Positions 24,553 through 32,809 of a stretch of DNA of 64,000 bases are shown one piece after another (the stretch's first letter is position 1; each line of letters begins with the position of its first letter). The DNA comes from Flavobacteriales bacterium (GTDB lineage: Bacteria > Bacteroidota > Bacteroidia > Flavobacteriales_F > PHOS-HE28): NCBI GenBank assembly GCA_016717305.1, contig JADKFY010000001.1:1-64000 (forward strand). The letters run 5' to 3'. Under the pieces are notes generated by a model that did no database searches, was not told the DNA's origin, and saw only the letters and a list, made by a program, of their open reading frames with translations. The translations under genes were made by a program, and so were the position numbers.

Positions 24553-25077
24553 ATGAAAACGTTAAACAACCTCACCCTGAGCTTCGATGATCGATTGATG
24601 TCGATGCACGATAGAATGCTCTACTTCGCCCTGCGCCTTACAAGGAATATGGAGGATGCCAAGGACCTTACCCAAGAGAGTATTCTCAAGGCCCTTGCCC
24701 ACAGAGACCAGTACAAGGCGGATACCAACATCAAGGCGTGGATCTTCACGATCGTCAAGAACACCTTCATAAATGGGGTCAGACGCGATAAGCGAGGGCA
24801 ACAGATCATGGAAAGTGCGGCCCGCCAAGAGTTGCCTATGGTAAATGGTCAGTACCTTCAGGGTCCAATGGCAGCCTACAACACCCAAGAGATCGAGCAG
24901 CGTGTACGGAAGCTTCCCCCACAACTCCGAACGCCCTTCACCATGAACTTTGAAGGCTACAAATACCACGAGATCGCGGAAGCCATGGATATTCCCATCG
25001 GAACGGTCAAGAGCCGCATCTTTCAAGCCAGACGCATGTTGATGGTCCAACTTGGTGAACAGGTGGAAGTAGTATGA
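24553..25077 (+). CDS. ECF-type RNA polymerase sigma factor
   Basis: A 174-residue sigma factor with sigma-2 (about 14-80: MEDAKDLTQESILKALAHRD) and sigma-4 (about 112-165: HEIAEAMDIPIGTVKSRIFQ) regions and no sigma-1 or sigma-3. It probably directs transcription of a light-response regulon that includes this operon. No anti-sigma gene is adjacent, so control may come from the CarH-like regulator. The ATG at 24553 is chosen by the promoter distance and by the family's N-terminus. Its stop overlaps crtI by 4 bp (ATGA), fixing it as first gene of the crt operon. Confidence 0.93.
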   Translation: MKTLNNLTLSFDDRLMSMHDRMLYFALRLTRNMEDAKDLTQESILKALAHRDQYKADTNIKAWIFTIVKNTFINGVRRDKRGQQIMESAARQELPMVNGQYLQGPMAAYNTQEIEQRVRKLPPQLRTPFTMNFEGYKYHEIAEAMDIPIGTVKSRIFQARRMLMVQLGEQVEVV

Positions 25078-26549
25078 GCGATAGGACATTGGTCATCGGT
25101 GCCGGTTTCGCCGGCCTTTCCGCAGCGGCGCATTTGGCGCGCGCAGGTCGGAAGGTGACCGTGTTCGAGAAGCACGACCGGCCCGGCGGAAGAGCGCGCA
25201 CCTTCACGGAAGAAGGATTCACGTTCGACATGGGTCCGAGTTGGTATTGGATGCCCGATGTGTTCGAACGGCACTTTGCAAAATTCGACACGCATCCGAG
25301 CAAGTACTATGACCTGGTCCGGCTTGATCCTTCCTACACCGTCTATTTCGGCGAAGGTGACCAACTGCGAATTCCGGCCTCCATGGAGGCTCTCCGTTCG
25401 CTCTTCGAAGAATTGGAACCCGGCAGTGCGGCAGGGTTGGACAAGTTCTTGGAAGAGGCCCGATTCAAGTACGAAACAGGGATGCAGGACATGGTGCAGA
25501 AGCCGGGACTGTCGCTGCTGGAATTCGTAGATCTGCGTCTGATGAAAGGGGTGTTGCGTATGCAGGTCTTCACATCCTTCAGTAGCCATGTGCGCACTTA
25601 TTTCAAGCACCCGCGCTTGATCAAGCTGTTGGAATTTCCGGTCCTTTTTCTTGGCGCAACACCGCAGGACACGCCGGCATTGTACAGCTTGATGAACCAT
25701 GCGGACATGGTGCTTGGTACCTGGTACCCCATGGGCGGAATGGGTGCAGTGGTGGATGCGATGGTACAAGTCGCAGAGAAGGAAGGGGTGGAGATCCGCT
25801 ACAATGAAGCGGTCGACCGGATCGATGTTAAGGACGGCAAGGCCGTAAGCATTAGTACCACGACAGGAACATATGCTTGCTCTGAATTGATCGGTGGTGC
25901 CGATTACCATCATGTGGAACAACATCTGTTGGGAGCAGAACATCGCCGGTATACGGAAGAGTATTGGGAGAACAGAACACTCGCGCCGTCCGTGCTGATG
26001 TTCTACTTGGGCGTGAATAAGATCCTGAGTGGACTTGAACACCATACCTTGTTCTTTGACGAGGAGCTGGATGTGCATGCCAAGGAGATCTATCAGGATC
26101 CGGCGTGGCCCACGAAGCCTCTCTTTTATGTTTCCTGCTCTTCAAAGACCGATCCTTCCGTTGCGCCGGTAGGGATGGAGAACGTAGTGATCCTGATCCC
26201 GATCGCGCCGGGCCTGGAGGATGGCGAAGCGATACGAGAACGTTACTACGACATCGTGATGAAGCGCTTGGAGAGAATTACCGGGCAAGCTGTTCGGGAA
26301 CATGTGGTCTTCAAACGAAGCTATTCCGTTAGTGACCTTGAGAATGACATGAACGCATATAAAGGCAACGCTTACGGGCTGGCCAACACCCTGCGTCAAA
26401 CTGCGATCCTGCGGCCAAGTATTCGCAGTAAGAAAGTGAAGAATTTGTATTACACGGGCCAACTCACGGTACCCGGGCCGGGAGTGCCGCCAGCCCTGAT
26501 CTCCGGGGAGGTGGTGGCAAGACACATCATTTCAACAACCCGCAAATGA
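25074..26549 (+). CDS. crtI: Phytoene desaturase CrtI
   Basis: FAD-dependent desaturase that turns colourless phytoene into coloured carotenes, up to lycopene. The 491-residue protein begins with the FAD loop VIGAGFAGLSAAAHLARAG, followed by FEKHDRPGGRAR and FDMGPSWYWMP, both CrtI markers. The C-terminal FAD motif reads LYYTGQLTVPGPGVPPALIS. Membrane-associated by family knowledge. It is the second gene of the operon, coupled by ATGA overlaps to both neighbours. The number of desaturation steps cannot be told from sequence. Confidence 0.95.
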   Translation: MSDRTLVIGAGFAGLSAAAHLARAGRKVTVFEKHDRPGGRARTFTEEGFTFDMGPSWYWMPDVFERHFAKFDTHPSKYYDLVRLDPSYTVYFGEGDQLRIPASMEALRSLFEELEPGSAAGLDKFLEEARFKYETGMQDMVQKPGLSLLEFVDLRLMKGVLRMQVFTSFSSHVRTYFKHPRLIKLLEFPVLFLGATPQDTPALYSLMNHADMVLGTWYPMGGMGAVVDAMVQVAEKEGVEIRYNEAVDRIDVKDGKAVSISTTTGTYACSELIGGADYHHVEQHLLGAEHRRYTEEYWENRTLAPSVLMFYLGVNKILSGLEHHTLFFDEELDVHAKEIYQDPAWPTKPLFYVSCSSKTDPSVAPVGMENVVILIPIAPGLEDGEAIRERYYDIVMKRLERITGQAVREHVVFKRSYSVSDLENDMNAYKGNAYGLANTLRQTAILRPSIRSKKVKNLYYTGQLTVPGPGVPPALISGEVVARHIISTTRK

Positions 26550-27388
26550 ACAACAGGACCATATATGATGCGGTGTGTATCGAGACCAGTCGCAACACCA
26601 CACGTTCGTTCAGTACCTCATTCTCGCTCGGGGTGCGTATGCTCGACAAGCGGTTCCGTGATCCGATCCACGCGATCTATGGTTTTGTGCGCTTCGCGGA
26701 TGAGATCGTGGACACCTTCCACGAGGCGCCTCAAAAGGAACTGCTGGATCGGTTCCGAAGTGATATGGAGCTGGCGATCGATCAAGGCATTAGCCTGAAC
26801 CCCATATTGCATAGCTTCCAATCCGTAGTGCGTGGATCCGGGATCGAGCGCGGTTTGATCGATACGTTCCTGGACAGCATGGAAATGGATCTTTCACGTA
26901 CACGCCACGATCAGGGCTCATTCCAACAGTACATACTGGGTAGTGCTGAAGTTGTTGGTCTTATGTGCCTGCGTGTTTTCTGTGAAGGTGACAAGGCGCT
27001 CTTCGAACACCTGAAGCCCCACGCAATGAGCTTGGGTGCCGCCTTCCAAAAAGTGAACTTTCTGCGGGATCTGCGACAGGACAACCAAGATCTAGGGCGG
27101 ACCTATTTCCCAGGTACCGATCTCAACGCACTATCTGCCGAACAGAAGCAACGGATCGAAGACGATATCCGCGCTGATCTTGACCACGCCGTTATTGGGA
27201 TCAGGCAACTGCCGAAAGGAGCACGCGTCGGGGTACACTTAGCATATCTGTACTATCTGCGATTGTTCAAGAACATTCGGTCAACACCGGTCAGCGAACT
27301 GATGACACGCAGGATCCAAGTGCGGAAGAGAAGTAAATTGCGATTGCTCGTTGGTGCAGTGGTGCAGCACAAACTGGACCTTGTGTAA
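26546..27388 (+). CDS. crtB: Phytoene synthase CrtB
   Basis: Condenses two geranylgeranyl diphosphates head to head into phytoene. The 280-residue protein has the squalene/phytoene synthase layout, with the first Asp-rich motif in RFADEIVDTF (about 49-58) and the second in LRDLRQDNQDLGRTYFP (about 173-189), both binding Mg-diphosphate. It overlaps the crtI stop by 4 bp and the idi start by 1 bp (TAATG). The substrate-supplying step is made by dxs elsewhere in the window and by idi next door. Confidence 0.95.
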   Translation: MNNRTIYDAVCIETSRNTTRSFSTSFSLGVRMLDKRFRDPIHAIYGFVRFADEIVDTFHEAPQKELLDRFRSDMELAIDQGISLNPILHSFQSVVRGSGIERGLIDTFLDSMEMDLSRTRHDQGSFQQYILGSAEVVGLMCLRVFCEGDKALFEHLKPHAMSLGAAFQKVNFLRDLRQDNQDLGRTYFPGTDLNALSAEQKQRIEDDIRADLDHAVIGIRQLPKGARVGVHLAYLYYLRLFKNIRSTPVSELMTRRIQVRKRSKLRLLVGAVVQHKLDLV

Positions 27389-27942
27389 TGACTGAAGAAC
27401 GACAAGATGGTGGGCATGAACTCGTGGTGCTGATCGATCCAAAGGACCGCGAGATCGGTCAAATGGAAAAGCTGGCAGCCCACAGGGAAGGACGATTGCA
27501 TCGGGCCTTTTCCGTATTCATTTTTAATGCCAAGGGCGAACTTCTCCTTCAACAAAGAGCGGCCTCCAAGTACCACTCTGCAAGCCTTTGGACGAATACA
27601 TGTTGCGGCCACCCTCGTCCCGGTGAAACACTTGTAGCTGCTGGTGAACGCAGACTGAAAGAGGAGATGGGATTGAGCATCCCGTTACGGACAACATTCC
27701 ACTTCACCTACAGGGCAGAACTTGAACACGGACTTGTGGAACATGAGATGGATCATGTGCTTATCGGCACCAGTGACCTTGATCCACGACCCGACCCGAC
27801 GGAAGCATCCGATTGGCGGTGGGTGGATCGTGCGACACTTGAAAGGGAGATGGCGGAACATCCGGGACTCTTCACAGCGTGGTTCCCCCTTTGCGTAGAG
27901 GATGCATGGGAGAGCCTACGTGGATTGGAGGTGCAGCGATGA
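27388..27942 (+). CDS. idi: Isopentenyl-diphosphate delta-isomerase, type I
   Basis: Interconverts isopentenyl and dimethylallyl diphosphates. The 184-residue Nudix-type enzyme carries the active-site Cys in TNTCCGHPRPGE near 70-81 and the Nudix-like helix GERRLKEEMGL near 89-99. The metal-binding Glu is in ELEHGLVEHEMDHVL near 112-126. Its location inside the carotenoid operon suggests a dedicated precursor supply. The stop overlaps the photolyase start by 4 bp. Confidence 0.95.
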   Translation: MTEERQDGGHELVVLIDPKDREIGQMEKLAAHREGRLHRAFSVFIFNAKGELLLQQRAASKYHSASLWTNTCCGHPRPGETLVAAGERRLKEEMGLSIPLRTTFHFTYRAELEHGLVEHEMDHVLIGTSDLDPRPDPTEASDWRWVDRATLEREMAEHPGLFTAWFPLCVEDAWESLRGLEVQR

Positions 27943-29249
27943 ACGGTATCGGGCCCGTCACGGTCTTCTGGTTCCGTCGAGACCTTAGACTGAATGATAA
28001 TCATGGTCTCTACCGCGCACTGAAGGATGCGGGGAATGTGCAACCACTTTTCATTTTCGACACGGATATCCTTGACAAGCTCGAGGACAGAAATGATCGA
28101 CGCCTGAGTTACTTGCATGACCGTTTGGGATCGTTGGATGATCAATTGCGATCCCATGGTTCCAGCTTATTGGTGAAGCAAGGCGACCCTCTCTCCATTT
28201 TCAGGTCGTTGGTCAGTGACCTTCCGATCTCGGCTGTATACACCAACCATGACCATGAGCCTTATGCGTTGGGTCGAGATAGGAACATCAGTGATCTCTT
28301 AAGGGAGAATGGGATCGCCCTCCACACCTTCAAGGACCAAACCATATTTGAACGTGACGAGGTGGTAAAGCCGGATGGCAACCCCTACACCGTCTTTACC
28401 CCTTTCGCCAGGCGCTGGAAACAACGGCTCGGTGAGGAAGGTATTCCCAGTTACCCCAGCGAGCAATTGCTGGGTGGTATGCACCACAACTCTTCTCATG
28501 AGCGTATCGCATTGGAGGATCTTGGGTTCCGATATGCATTATACGAAGCGGTTGAACAGACCCCTTCAATAGACCTATTGGCGAGGTACGCCGCGCTGCG
28601 TAACACACCTTCCGTTGAAGGTACTTCGCGTATCGGCGTGCATCTCCGTTTCGGCACGGTATCCATCCGCGAGATGGTTCGACTGGCAATGCAGAACAGT
28701 GATATGTGGCTGAACGAATTGATCTGGCGCGAATTCTTCATGCAGGTCCTCTGGCATTTCCCGCACGTGGAGAAGGGTGCCTTCCGCAAGGCCTACGATG
28801 CGATCCCATGGCGCGATGATGAAGCGAGCTTCACAGCCTGGTGCGAAGGGCGAACCGGTTACCCTTTGGTTGATGCCGGTATGCGTGAACTCCGCGAAAC
28901 CGGGTTCATGCACAACCGTGTACGCATGGTGGTCGCCAGCTTTTTGTGCAAGCACTTGTTGATCGACTGGCGTTGGGGAGAGGCTTGGTTCGCTAGGTGG
29001 TTGATGGACTTTGAATTGGCCTCCAACAACGGGAACTGGCAATGGGCCGCCGGTACCGGATGTGATGCCGCTCCTTATTTCCGCGTATTCAACCCCGCGC
29101 TACAGTTGCAACGATTCGACCCCCAAATGGCGTATGTGCTGAAGTGGGCTCCGGAATACGGTCAATTGGAATTACCCAAGCCGATAGTTGAACACAAAGC
29201 AGCTCGGGATAGGGCCATTGCATCTTACAAAACGGCGTTGGCCGGTTGA
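27939..29249 (+). CDS. Deoxyribodipyrimidine photolyase/cryptochrome
   Basis: A 436-residue flavoprotein of the photolyase/cryptochrome family, repairing UV dimers with light or acting as a light sensor. The N-terminal antenna domain begins TVFWFRRDLRLNDNHGLYRAL. The FAD domain has WLNELIWREFFMQVLWHFP near 265, GYPLVDAGMRELRETGFMHNRVRM near 305-330, and NNGNWQWAAGTGCDAAPYFRVFNP near 365-390, which contains the electron-transfer tryptophans and FAD contacts. The motifs fit class I CPD photolyases. The start is set by the ATGA overlap with idi. It closes the sigma-crt operon, tying DNA photorepair to pigment protection. Confidence 0.93.
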   Translation: MNGIGPVTVFWFRRDLRLNDNHGLYRALKDAGNVQPLFIFDTDILDKLEDRNDRRLSYLHDRLGSLDDQLRSHGSSLLVKQGDPLSIFRSLVSDLPISAVYTNHDHEPYALGRDRNISDLLRENGIALHTFKDQTIFERDEVVKPDGNPYTVFTPFARRWKQRLGEEGIPSYPSEQLLGGMHHNSSHERIALEDLGFRYALYEAVEQTPSIDLLARYAALRNTPSVEGTSRIGVHLRFGTVSIREMVRLAMQNSDMWLNELIWREFFMQVLWHFPHVEKGAFRKAYDAIPWRDDEASFTAWCEGRTGYPLVDAGMRELRETGFMHNRVRMVVASFLCKHLLIDWRWGEAWFARWLMDFELASNNGNWQWAAGTGCDAAPYFRVFNPALQLQRFDPQMAYVLKWAPEYGQLELPKPIVEHKAARDRAIASYKTALAG

Positions 29250-29373
29250 TCCAGGCAGAACCTCCGGCTATTGTCATGTATTTGTCAGACATGTTTAATC
29301 TTCTGGAACCAACGATGAACAAAAAGGCTTTAGTTCTGTTCTTACATACTGAACCCCTAAAAAACACACGACC

Positions 29374-31773
29374 ATGAGAATTCCGATAGTTACTCTTTCC
29401 CTTCTGATGGGAGCAACAATTTCAAACGCGCAGACCGCTCGTTTGCAAGTCATACACAACAGTGCTGATGCCGCCGCTGCGGTGGTGGATGTTTATGTTG
29501 ACAACGCCCTTCTTCTGGACGACTTCGAGTTCAGGACGGCTTCTCCTTTCGTCGATGCTCCTTCAGGAGTGAGTTTCACGGTCGGTATCGCGCCACCCAA
29601 CAGCACCGGTGCAGATGAAGCGATCTTCACCCAGGACTTCACACTCGCTGATGGCGGCACCTATGTAGTTGTGGCCGACGGGATCGTTAGCCCCTTAGGT
29701 TATACTCCAGTTGTTCCCTTTTCATTGGAGGTCTTCGATATGGGCCGTGAGGTTGCCGCAGGAGGTAGCATGATGACGGATGTTTTGGTGCACCACGGCA
29801 GCACGGATGCTCCAAGAGTGGACATCTACGAGAGCGCTTTGGCGAATGCGACCATTGTGGACAATGCGTCTTATGGAGCTTTTGCCGGGTACCTGGAATT
29901 AGGCACAGCGGATTACACTTTACAGGTACGCGACCAGTTCAATAGCACGATCGTTGCCGCCTACTTGGCACCACTCGCAAGTTTGAACTTGGGAGGGTCG
30001 GCATTGGTCGCTTTGGCCTCCGGTTTCCTTGACCCTTCGGTGAACAGCGGTGGCCCGGCGTTCGGGCTTTACGTTGCGCTGCCAAGCGGGGGGCCTCTGG
30101 TGGCCTTGCCAGCAGCAGAGATACCAACAGCTCGCGTTCAAGTGATCCACAACAGCGCTGACCTTGCTGCTGCACAAGTCGATGTTTGGTTGAACAACAC
30201 GCCTTTGATCGATGACTTCGCTTTCCGTACCGCAAGTCCTTTCGTGGATGCACAAGCCGGAGTTCCTTTCGATGTGAGCATCGCACTGCCTACTTCAACG
30301 GATACGGTCGGTGCATTGGCACGGTATACCTATTCGCTTGCTCAAGGTGAGACCTACATCATAGTTGCGGACGGCATCGTTAGCCCTACCGGCTACAGCC
30401 CAGCAGTTCCTTTCTCCCTTGAGGTTTACGCTATGGGACGTGAGGTAGCCGCAGGCGGTAGCATGATGACCGATGTGCTTGTACATCATGGCAGCACGGA
30501 TGCCCCAACAGTGGACATCTACGAGAGCGCTTTGGCGAACGCGACCATTGTTGACAATGCCCCATACGGAGCATTTGCCGGTTACTTGGAATTGGGTACT
30601 GCTGACTACACGTTGCAAGTACGCGACCAATTCAACAGCACGATCGTGGCCGCTTATTCTGCGCCATTGGCATCCCTGAACTTGGGTGGAACAGCATTGG
30701 TCGCTTTGGCCTCCGGATTTCTGGACCCTTCCGCGAACAGCGGAGGAGCAGCTTTCGGCCTTTACGTTGCACTGCCCAGTGGCGGTCCGTTGGTGGCCTT
30801 ACCTGCAGCCGCGATCCCAACAGCTCGTGTACAAGTGATCCACAACAGCGCTGATCTTGCCGCAGCCCAAGTTGATGTTTGGTTGAACAACGCTCCGTTG
30901 ATCAACGATTTCACCTTCCGCACCGCAAGCCCATTCGTGGATGCACAAGCTGGTGTTCCTTTCGATGTGAGCATCGCGCTTCCAACTTCTACCGATACCG
31001 TCAGTGCTCTGGCGCGGTTCACGTATACCCTCGCTGAGGGCGAGACCTACATCCTCATTGCGAACGGTATTGTAAGTGCATCAGGTTATTCACCTGCTAC
31101 TCCATTCGACCTGTATGTGCAAGGTGGAGCGCGTGAAACCAGCAATGTGTTAGGAAACGTGGACGTGCTCGTGTTCCATGGAAGCACCGATGCGCCTATT
31201 GTGGATGTGGTTGAAACGTCAGTACCTGCTGGAACGATCGTGAGCGGTTTGAGCTACGGTGAATTCGCAGGTTACTTGGAGTTGGCCGAGAACGACTATA
31301 CGCTCCTGATCGAAACCATGGGAACACCGGTGGTGAGCTACGATGCACCACTGGCAACATTGGCACTTGCCGGCAACGCGATCACGGTGCTGGCCTCTGG
31401 TTTCCTTGATCCAACGGAGAACAGCGGGGGTGCAGCTTTTGGTCTTTGGGTGGCATTGCCAACCGGCGGTGCACTTGTTGAATTGCCAGTGTCCACTGGA
31501 TTGAGCGAGCAGGAGATCGTTGCTTCTTTGACGACATACCCGAATCCAGCAACAAATGAGGTTGTCCTGGATATGGACCTTCTTTCCAAAGGGAAGTCGA
31601 CCTTGACCATCCAAGATGCATTGGGTCGTCAATTGGACGTGAAGGACCTCGGAACACTTTCCAGTGGTCAACAGCGCATTCGCGTAGATCTTTCAGCTCT
31701 TAGTGCAGGTGCCTACTGGTTGCGCTTCGAGAACGGATCGGGTCAAGTGATCGTGCCTGTCCAGAAGCAGTGA
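29374..31773 (+). CDS. Secreted protein with three DUF4397 repeats and T9SS sorting domain
   Basis: A 799-residue exported protein. A signal peptide (about 1-19, ending SNAQ) is followed by three DUF4397-type units of about 231 residues, starting at nucleotides 29437, 30130 and 30823. Each begins A-R-(V/L)-QVIHNSAD and continues with DVLVHHGSTDAP or DVLVFHGSTDAP and ASGFLDPS(T)-type lines. The last about 80 residues (TYPNPATNEVVLDM to RFENGSGQVIVPVQKQ) are a type A T9SS sorting domain. DUF4397 units are thought to be surface-exposed beta domains of unknown ligand. It lies 124 bp after the photolyase gene, probably as a separate transcript, with a hairpin following its stop. Confidence 0.9.
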   Translation: MRIPIVTLSLLMGATISNAQTARLQVIHNSADAAAAVVDVYVDNALLLDDFEFRTASPFVDAPSGVSFTVGIAPPNSTGADEAIFTQDFTLADGGTYVVVADGIVSPLGYTPVVPFSLEVFDMGREVAAGGSMMTDVLVHHGSTDAPRVDIYESALANATIVDNASYGAFAGYLELGTADYTLQVRDQFNSTIVAAYLAPLASLNLGGSALVALASGFLDPSVNSGGPAFGLYVALPSGGPLVALPAAEIPTARVQVIHNSADLAAAQVDVWLNNTPLIDDFAFRTASPFVDAQAGVPFDVSIALPTSTDTVGALARYTYSLAQGETYIIVADGIVSPTGYSPAVPFSLEVYAMGREVAAGGSMMTDVLVHHGSTDAPTVDIYESALANATIVDNAPYGAFAGYLELGTADYTLQVRDQFNSTIVAAYSAPLASLNLGGTALVALASGFLDPSANSGGAAFGLYVALPSGGPLVALPAAAIPTARVQVIHNSADLAAAQVDVWLNNAPLINDFTFRTASPFVDAQAGVPFDVSIALPTSTDTVSALARFTYTLAEGETYILIANGIVSASGYSPATPFDLYVQGGARETSNVLGNVDVLVFHGSTDAPIVDVVETSVPAGTIVSGLSYGEFAGYLELAENDYTLLIETMGTPVVSYDAPLATLALAGNAITVLASGFLDPTENSGGAAFGLWVALPTGGALVELPVSTGLSEQEIVASLTTYPNPATNEVVLDMDLLSKGKSTLTIQDALGRQLDVKDLGTLSSGQQRIRVDLSALSAGAYWLRFENGSGQVIVPVQKQ
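29437..31491 (+). repeat. Three 693-bp tandem units inside the DUF4397 protein gene
   Basis: Units begin at 29437, 30130 and 30823, exactly 693 bp apart (231 codons). Units 1 and 2 share long almost identical stretches; the third is slightly shorter and more diverged near its end. Reads shorter than about 700 bp would not span one unit, so copy number should be checked. Confidence 0.8.
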
Positions 31774-31792
31774 AAAGATAATTAACAGCGGA

Positions 31793-31826
31793 AACGGCGC
31801 GGCGTTCGGAAGATCGTCGCGCCGTT
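31793..31826 (+). terminator. Hairpin after the DUF4397 gene
   Basis: AACGGCGCGGCG (31793-31804) pairs with CGTCGCGCCGTT (31815-31826) around a 10-nt loop, with one G-T pair. It lies 20 bp after the DUF4397 stop and 22 bp before the SRPBCC start. No T run follows, so it may be a terminator or an attenuator reducing read-through into the SRPBCC-crtZ pair. Confidence 0.5.
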
Positions 31827-31847
31827 GCGCATAACGGGAGTATTGAA

Positions 31848-32312
31848 ATGAAGGACCATGTGATCGAACGGAAGATCTTACTTCCCATCAGGCAGAAGGA
31901 AGCTTGGGATTTCTTCTCTACACCGTTGAACCTGTCCCGGATCACGCCGGAGGATATGCGGTTCGAGATCATCACCGATCATCCGGAACGACCCATCTTC
32001 AACGGGATGAACATCAAGTATCGCGTGCGTCCATTGTTCAGCTTGCCATTGGCGTGGCGAACCGAGATCCAAGGTGTGGAGGCACCTTACCGATTCACGG
32101 ATGCACAGATGGATGGACCGTTCGCCAAGTGGGAACATGAGCACGTCTTTGTGGGAACTCCTTATGGCATCAGAGTGGAAGACCGGGTCGTCTACAGATT
32201 GCCTTTCGGACCGCTGGGCAGACTGGTCCATGCGTTGGTGGTACGCAAACGGATCGAAGCGATCTTTGCCCATCGCGAAAAGGCGCTGAGAACGCTCTTT
32301 GCACCGCAATGA
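31848..32312 (+). CDS. SRPBCC-family (START-like) protein
   Basis: A 154-residue protein of the SRPBCC superfamily, whose members bind hydrophobic ligands in a deep cavity. The layout is a first strand (HVIERKILLPIRQKEAWDFF), a central sheet (VEDRVVYRLPFGPLGRL) and a C-terminal helix (KRIEAIFAHREKALRTLF). No catalytic motif is visible. Its 4-bp overlap with crtZ suggests a role in the carotenoid pathway, for instance carrying or delivering a lipid intermediate. Small SRPBCC genes next to carotenoid genes are common in Bacteroidota. Confidence 0.83.
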   Translation: MKDHVIERKILLPIRQKEAWDFFSTPLNLSRITPEDMRFEIITDHPERPIFNGMNIKYRVRPLFSLPLAWRTEIQGVEAPYRFTDAQMDGPFAKWEHEHVFVGTPYGIRVEDRVVYRLPFGPLGRLVHALVVRKRIEAIFAHREKALRTLFAPQ

Positions 32313-32776
32313 CCTGGATGATCAATATCCTAGCTCTCCTCGGTGCCTTCGTCGGCATGGAATTCGTTGCGTGGACAACCCATAAGTACATCATGCACGG
32401 TCCACTGTGGGGCTTGCACGATGATCATCACAAGAAGGACCACGGCGGGCCATTTGAACGGAACGATGCCTTCTTTCTGATCTTCGCCTTACCTGCGATC
32501 ACCCTGTTCCTCTATGGCGTTCGCGGTGGCATCGCAGATGTAAGGATCTGGATCGCCTTGGGCATCACCCTTTACGGCATGGCCTACTTCCTTGTTCACG
32601 ACATCTTCATCCATCAGCGCACGAAGTGGCTCCGTAATTCGGACAATGCCTACTTCAGAGCGATCAGGCGCGCTCACAAGATGCACCACAAGCATTTAGG
32701 AAAAGAGCACGGTGAGTGTTTCGGAATGTTGTTCGTGCCGATGAAATATTTCCGGCAAGCGAAAGCGGAAGTGTGA
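32309..32776 (+). CDS. crtZ: Beta-carotene hydroxylase CrtZ
   Basis: Membrane di-iron hydroxylase that adds 3-hydroxyl groups to beta-ionone rings, making zeaxanthin. The 155-residue protein shows the four His clusters HKYIMH (about 25-30), HDDHHKKDH (about 37-45), HDIFIH (about 96-101) and HKMHHKH (about 118-124) that bind two irons. Hydrophobic stretches (INILALLGAFVGMEF, FFLIFALPAITLFL, WIALGITLYGMAYF) form the membrane helices. Its start overlaps the SRPBCC stop (ATGA). A lycopene cyclase, needed to make its substrate, is not in the window. Confidence 0.93.
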   Translation: MTWMINILALLGAFVGMEFVAWTTHKYIMHGPLWGLHDDHHKKDHGGPFERNDAFFLIFALPAITLFLYGVRGGIADVRIWIALGITLYGMAYFLVHDIFIHQRTKWLRNSDNAYFRAIRRAHKMHHKHLGKEHGECFGMLFVPMKYFRQAKAEV

Positions 32777-32809
32777 ACGTGTAGTTCACCGTGTGCGTTA
32801 CTCCGAGCT

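Noticed and set aside
29271..29287. TTGTCA direct repeats upstream of the DUF4397 gene as a promoter
   Set aside because: Two TTGTCA words lie 11 bp apart but no TANNTTTG box follows at the right distance, so I did not annotate a promoter.
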